From an uncultured Collinsella sp. (GTDB lineage Bacteria; Actinomycetota; Coriobacteriia; Coriobacteriales; Coriobacteriaceae), in contig CAUGJN010000006.1 in NCBI GenBank assembly GCA_959599635.1, forward strand, positions 1-33,703: DNA of 33,703 nt. Reading direction: 5' to 3'. Positions 30,760-33,703 of the stretch are shown one piece after another. A model generated the notes under the pieces. That model made no database searches, was not told where the DNA came from, and saw only the letters and a program-made list of their open reading frames with translations. Both the position numbers and the translations under genes were made by a program. Numbering within the stretch: position 1 is the first letter of the stretch; every line of letters begins with the position of its first letter.

Positions 30760-32669
30760 TGACCAATCTCGTTTCCGCCACAACCCAATCGCTTGCCCAC
30801 GATCCCATGGTGGGCCTGCGCCTGGCGCGCGTCGATGGGTTTGAGCCGGCCGTCGCCCTGGGCACGGACGAGCTTCCCGCCTACCTGCGCCGTTTTACGA
30901 TGCTGTTTGCCGATGACGCCACCATGCGCCGCGGCGGTATCGGCCGCGTGACGCGTGCCGTCAACGCGCAGGGCGAGGCCGTGGCGCTCAAGCAGCTCAT
31001 CTTGCCAACGCGCGACGAATTTGATGACGATGTCGCCCACGAGGCGCTGGTCACCAAGTTCAAGGCGGCGTTTCGCGAGGAATATGAATGCCATCGTGCC
31101 CTTTCGGGCCTTAAGGGCTTTCCCCGCCTATACGGGTGGGGCGAGGTCGACGGCGTGCCCGCGATTGTCATGGAGTGGGTCGAGGGCGAGACGCTCGCTC
31201 GCCTGCGCTCGCGCCTTGCCGTGGACGATGCCGGGCGTCTGTCGCCGCTCGTGGCGGCGCGCCTGGGTCGCGACCTGTTCGATCTGCTCTGCCGCATGAG
31301 CTTGGTAGGCGAGGGGTTCGTCCATCGCGATATCTCGCCCGCTAATATTATGGTGCGCACGGCGCGCCTGCCGCTCGACCGACAGCTTGCCGAAGGCACT
31401 TTCGACCTGTGCTTGATCGACTTTGGCTCGTCGCTGGCGCTCGAGCCCGCCTCTGCGGTGGCCGGCACCGGCGGCAAGGCGTCGTTTACCGAGCGCTATG
31501 CCACGTTGCGCCGCGCGACGGTGGCCTACGCCCCGCCCGAGATGCTCACCGACGATATCCCCGACCTGCGCATGCTTCGCATGTCGCCGGCAATCGATGT
31601 CTATGCGGCGGCGAGTACGGTCTACGAGCTCATCGCCGGTGTCGCGCCGTACGAAGTAGCGCCGGGTGCGTCGGGTACTTCGGGCTCGCGCAAAAAGACG
31701 CGCGATATTGCCAGCCCTTATCGCCTCAAGATGGATACGCTGCCCGATTATCCCGTCGGCGCCCACGCGCCCGGCTGCGACTTGACGCAACTGCTGCGAC
31801 GCGAGCCCGATGTGGCACTTGCCGCGGCCGAGCAGGCTCAGCAGCTGGGGCTCGATCCAAATTCCGAGGATTTGCGCGATGCGCTGGCGTTTGTCGACGC
31901 TCAGCTGTTCGATGTGGTGATGGCCTGCCTGTCCTGCCATCAGGAAGATCGTCCCGAGCCGGCTGCGGTGGAGGCGGCGCTCTCGGCATTTTGCGACCAC
32001 TATGCGCAAAATGTCGCCCGCTCGCTTCGCGCCGAGCCGCTCATGCCGTGCCCAATGGAGGCGTCGGGGCACACAGCCCGGCGTGCGGCGATGATTGCGT
32101 CGACGGCGGTATGCGGCGTGCTTTGGGCTGTGGTCGTGGTATCAGCGGCGCTGTTGGCGTCGGGCGCCCATGTGACGCTCATCGTGGGACCGCTTATGTG
32201 GTCCGGGAAGCTGCCAGCCATTATCGCCGCGCTGGCGTTGGCGCTGCCGGGCATGGTGGGCATTGCCGCCGGAGCCTTGGCGCGCAATCGCCGCGCGGGG
32301 TTCCTGCAGGGCGTGTTGGCCCTTTCCGCCTGCGAGGTCCCGGCTCTGGCTGCACTCGCATGTACCGTGTTTTCCCAGCATGCCGTGGCGGGTGGCCTGG
32401 TGGCCGCCATAATTGCAACCTATGCGCTCACGTGGTTTTTGCTGGCGATGGGGTTTGCCTTTGAGCTTCCCGTCGTGTCAGCACGACGTGCGAAATTCCC
32501 ATGGCGACGCCGCTTGCCGGCGGAGCCGCGGCTGCCCGCGCCTTTGGCGGGCCGGCCGAAGTATCCGACACTATCTCTGCGACCAAGGAGGGCTAAGCCA
32601 TGGCTTCTCAAGCCGAGCTCACCCCGTGCGGGGCAATGTTTGACATCTTTAAGCGCGCAGCGCACCTGA
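30756..32669 (+). CDS. Atypical membrane Ser/Thr protein kinase
   Basis: A 637-residue protein as written. The kinase region (about 40-400) has a degenerate Gly loop (RRGGIGRVTRA), Lys79 (VALKQL), Glu109, a complete HRDISPANIM (190-199) and DFGSS (222-226). A long insertion sits between DFG and APPE, and the helical lobe is extended to HQEDRPEP. Four hydrophobic segments follow (about 445-570). The catalytic residues are intact, so activity is likely. The last 24 codons overlap the FHA gene and look unnatural. In another frame the same DNA reads MATPLAGGAAAARAFGG and onward to TAA at 32594-32596, 3 nt before the next ATG, so a frameshift near 32470-32560 is suspected. There is no strong ribosome site; translation is coupled to the upstream gene. 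Confidence 0.85.
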   Translation: MMTNLVSATTQSLAHDPMVGLRLARVDGFEPAVALGTDELPAYLRRFTMLFADDATMRRGGIGRVTRAVNAQGEAVALKQLILPTRDEFDDDVAHEALVTKFKAAFREEYECHRALSGLKGFPRLYGWGEVDGVPAIVMEWVEGETLARLRSRLAVDDAGRLSPLVAARLGRDLFDLLCRMSLVGEGFVHRDISPANIMVRTARLPLDRQLAEGTFDLCLIDFGSSLALEPASAVAGTGGKASFTERYATLRRATVAYAPPEMLTDDIPDLRMLRMSPAIDVYAAASTVYELIAGVAPYEVAPGASGTSGSRKKTRDIASPYRLKMDTLPDYPVGAHAPGCDLTQLLRREPDVALAAAEQAQQLGLDPNSEDLRDALAFVDAQLFDVVMACLSCHQEDRPEPAAVEAALSAFCDHYAQNVARSLRAEPLMPCPMEASGHTARRAAMIASTAVCGVLWAVVVVSAALLASGAHVTLIVGPLMWSGKLPAIIAALALALPGMVGIAAGALARNRRAGFLQGVLALSACEVPALAALACTVFSQHAVAGGLVAAIIATYALTWFLLAMGFAFELPVVSARRAKFPWRRRLPAEPRLPAPLAGRPKYPTLSLRPRRAKPWLLKPSSPRAGQCLTSLSAQRT

Positions 32670-33538
32670 GCCATATCGAACTGTGCGGCCTGGTGCTCTC
32701 GAGCCGCCCGCTCGCCGACGGCCGTAGTCCGCAGAGCCGTGCCGCCGATCGCTCCTGGGTTTCGCGCTTTATCGTGCGCGCGCCGGTCGGCACGCTGCAG
32801 GAACGTTATTTTGCCGATTACGGCACCTCGGCCGCGCGCATTATGTCGCAGCTGGCCCTGCGCCGTCGCAATCCCATGGACGCCGCGGCCGTGACCAATA
32901 TGGTGTGCGGCCCGGCTGGCGAGCCCATGGTGCGGGCACTCGAGGAATGCCATCAGGACACGAATCTCTATCGCAATGCGCTCGAGCGCCTGTCGCAGGC
33001 GGCTGACCTCATGCCCGCCGAGCGCGCCGAGGCCATCTTGGTGCTGTTCGTCGCCGTAGGCTGTTCGGCAGATGTCCGCTCGTCGGTGACCTACGCCATC
33101 GATTACGCGCATGCGGCCTGCGGCGGTGCCACGTCGACGCCGCGCTCGCTGAGCACATCTTCAGTCACAGGCGAGCACGAGGCTTCGCCGGCGCATCCGC
33201 TGGGGCTGCTGCGCGTGCAAAACGGCTACGTGGTGAGCGCTCCGCGCTGGATTCAACCGAGCGAGGAGGGCGTCGAGATCGGCGCGCTGGCCACGGGGGA
33301 GGGCGACATCACCGACGTCGGCGACGATGTCTCGGCCCGTCATGCCCATATCTGGTGCGACGATTCTGGCACATGGTTTGTCGAGGACTTGTCGTCCACG
33401 AACGGCACCGTGGTGGTAAACGGGGCCACGAGCGTGTGTATTCAAGTAGAGCCCGGCCGTTCCGCCCAGCTCAACCCCGGCGACGAGCTCAAACTCGGCG
33501 AATCCACCACCTACGCCATCCTCCTCGGCGCCCTCTAG
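32600..33538 (+). CDS. FHA-domain protein of the second kinase module
   Basis: A 312-residue soluble protein. Residues 1-170 are a mostly helical domain of unknown family (FDIFKRAAHLSHIELCGLVL, ...YRNALERLSQAADLMPAERA). A Ser/Thr-rich linker follows. The C-terminal FHA domain (about 212-312) contains VSARHAHIW and the pThr-binding SSTNGTVVVNG. AAGGAGGG sits 8 nt before ATG 32600, a strong site. It is the third gene of the unit and probably reads phosphothreonine made by the upstream kinase. The N-terminal domain is distinct from that of FhaA at 21246. Confidence 0.9.
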   Translation: MASQAELTPCGAMFDIFKRAAHLSHIELCGLVLSSRPLADGRSPQSRAADRSWVSRFIVRAPVGTLQERYFADYGTSAARIMSQLALRRRNPMDAAAVTNMVCGPAGEPMVRALEECHQDTNLYRNALERLSQAADLMPAERAEAILVLFVAVGCSADVRSSVTYAIDYAHAACGGATSTPRSLSTSSVTGEHEASPAHPLGLLRVQNGYVVSAPRWIQPSEEGVEIGALATGEGDITDVGDDVSARHAHIWCDDSGTWFVEDLSSTNGTVVVNGATSVCIQVEPGRSAQLNPGDELKLGESTTYAILLGAL

Positions 33539-33587
33539 CCGGCAGTTAGGGACGTTCCTTTCCTGCCGGCACTTGGGGACACTCCTT
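33538..33587. repeat. Direct and inverted REP-like repeat with GGGACGTTCC core
   Basis: A 23-bp unit (33538-33560) recurs at 33565-33587 with four mismatches. GCCGGCAG (33538-33545) also pairs with CTGCCGGC (33563-33570), so the first unit folds as a hairpin. The core resembles the arm of the 9511-9562 inverted repeat. It begins at the FHA stop codon. Confidence 0.6.
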
Positions 33588-33703
33588 GGCGCGCCAGGGC
33601 CGATCGCCCGGGAACGAAGGGTCATTTTCGCCCCTGGCGGTCACCCGGGGTAAACCTTTACCGCCCGCCTATATTTGCCGAAATTACACTTGACGGCGGG
33701 GTA
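33588..33703. other. 3' intergenic end of the window
   Basis: Contains one inverted repeat (CGCCAGGG 33592-33599 with CCCTGGCG 33632-33639, 32-nt loop) and ends in TTGACG near 33690, which could be a -35 of a gene beyond the window. No ORF is supported. Confidence 0.4.

Overview
High-GC, densely coded bacterial DNA. The gene set points to an actinobacterium of class Coriobacteriia, most likely Collinsella or a close relative. The pointers are a PASTA kinase / FHA / PP2C / SEDS-PBP cell-wall operon in actinobacterial order, a mannose-family PTS with a DUF956 gene, a multi-cluster Fe-S/FAD oxidoreductase, and G/C-ending codons throughout. The genus is my inference; no rRNA or marker search was possible.

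Layout. 1-2214: the 3' end of clpB, a strong terminator and a small acidic ORF. 2215-2440: intergenic DNA bounded by inverted TTTGGGACGGGG repeats. 2441-3943 (-): a membrane-anchored protein of unknown function. 4185-5917 (-): a TetR regulator followed by a polytopic membrane protein (probably DUF5692). It diverges from a 925-residue Fe-S/FAD oxidoreductase (6105-8882, +) across two TetR-type palindromes. 8893-9077: a nested, riboswitch-like RNA structure leading into hypA. 9511-9881: a perfect 21-bp inverted repeat and AT-rich leader DNA. 9882-13164: mannose-family PTS EIIAB, EIIC and EIID, then a DUF956 gene. 13218-13389: a strikingly regular array of six alternating 16-bp motifs. 13470-13545: tRNA-Arg(CCU), followed by duplicated pieces of its own 3' end, its terminator and inverted tRNA fragments.

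13950-24106 (-) is one long operon read right to left: membrane kinase, DUF3662-FHA protein, membrane FHA protein, PP2C phosphatase, a single-polypeptide SEDS glycosyltransferase-class B PBP fusion, and the four-PASTA kinase. Junctions are mostly overlaps or gaps under 20 nt. Kinases, phosphatase and FHA readers probably tune peptidoglycan synthesis by the fused SEDS-PBP enzyme. 24249-24965 (-) is a YcxB-like membrane protein.

The right part (+) holds dnaX, a small ORF, an opposing membrane-anchored ORF, ybaB/ebfC and recR. It ends in a second phospho-signalling unit (29851-33538): a Gly/Ser-rich anchored protein, an unusual membrane kinase and an FHA protein, overlapping or coupled, with a terminator-like hairpin just before the first start codon. 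The most notable items are the RNA before hypA, the 62-bp-period array, the tRNA-derived repeats, the SEDS-PBP fusion and the second kinase/FHA module.
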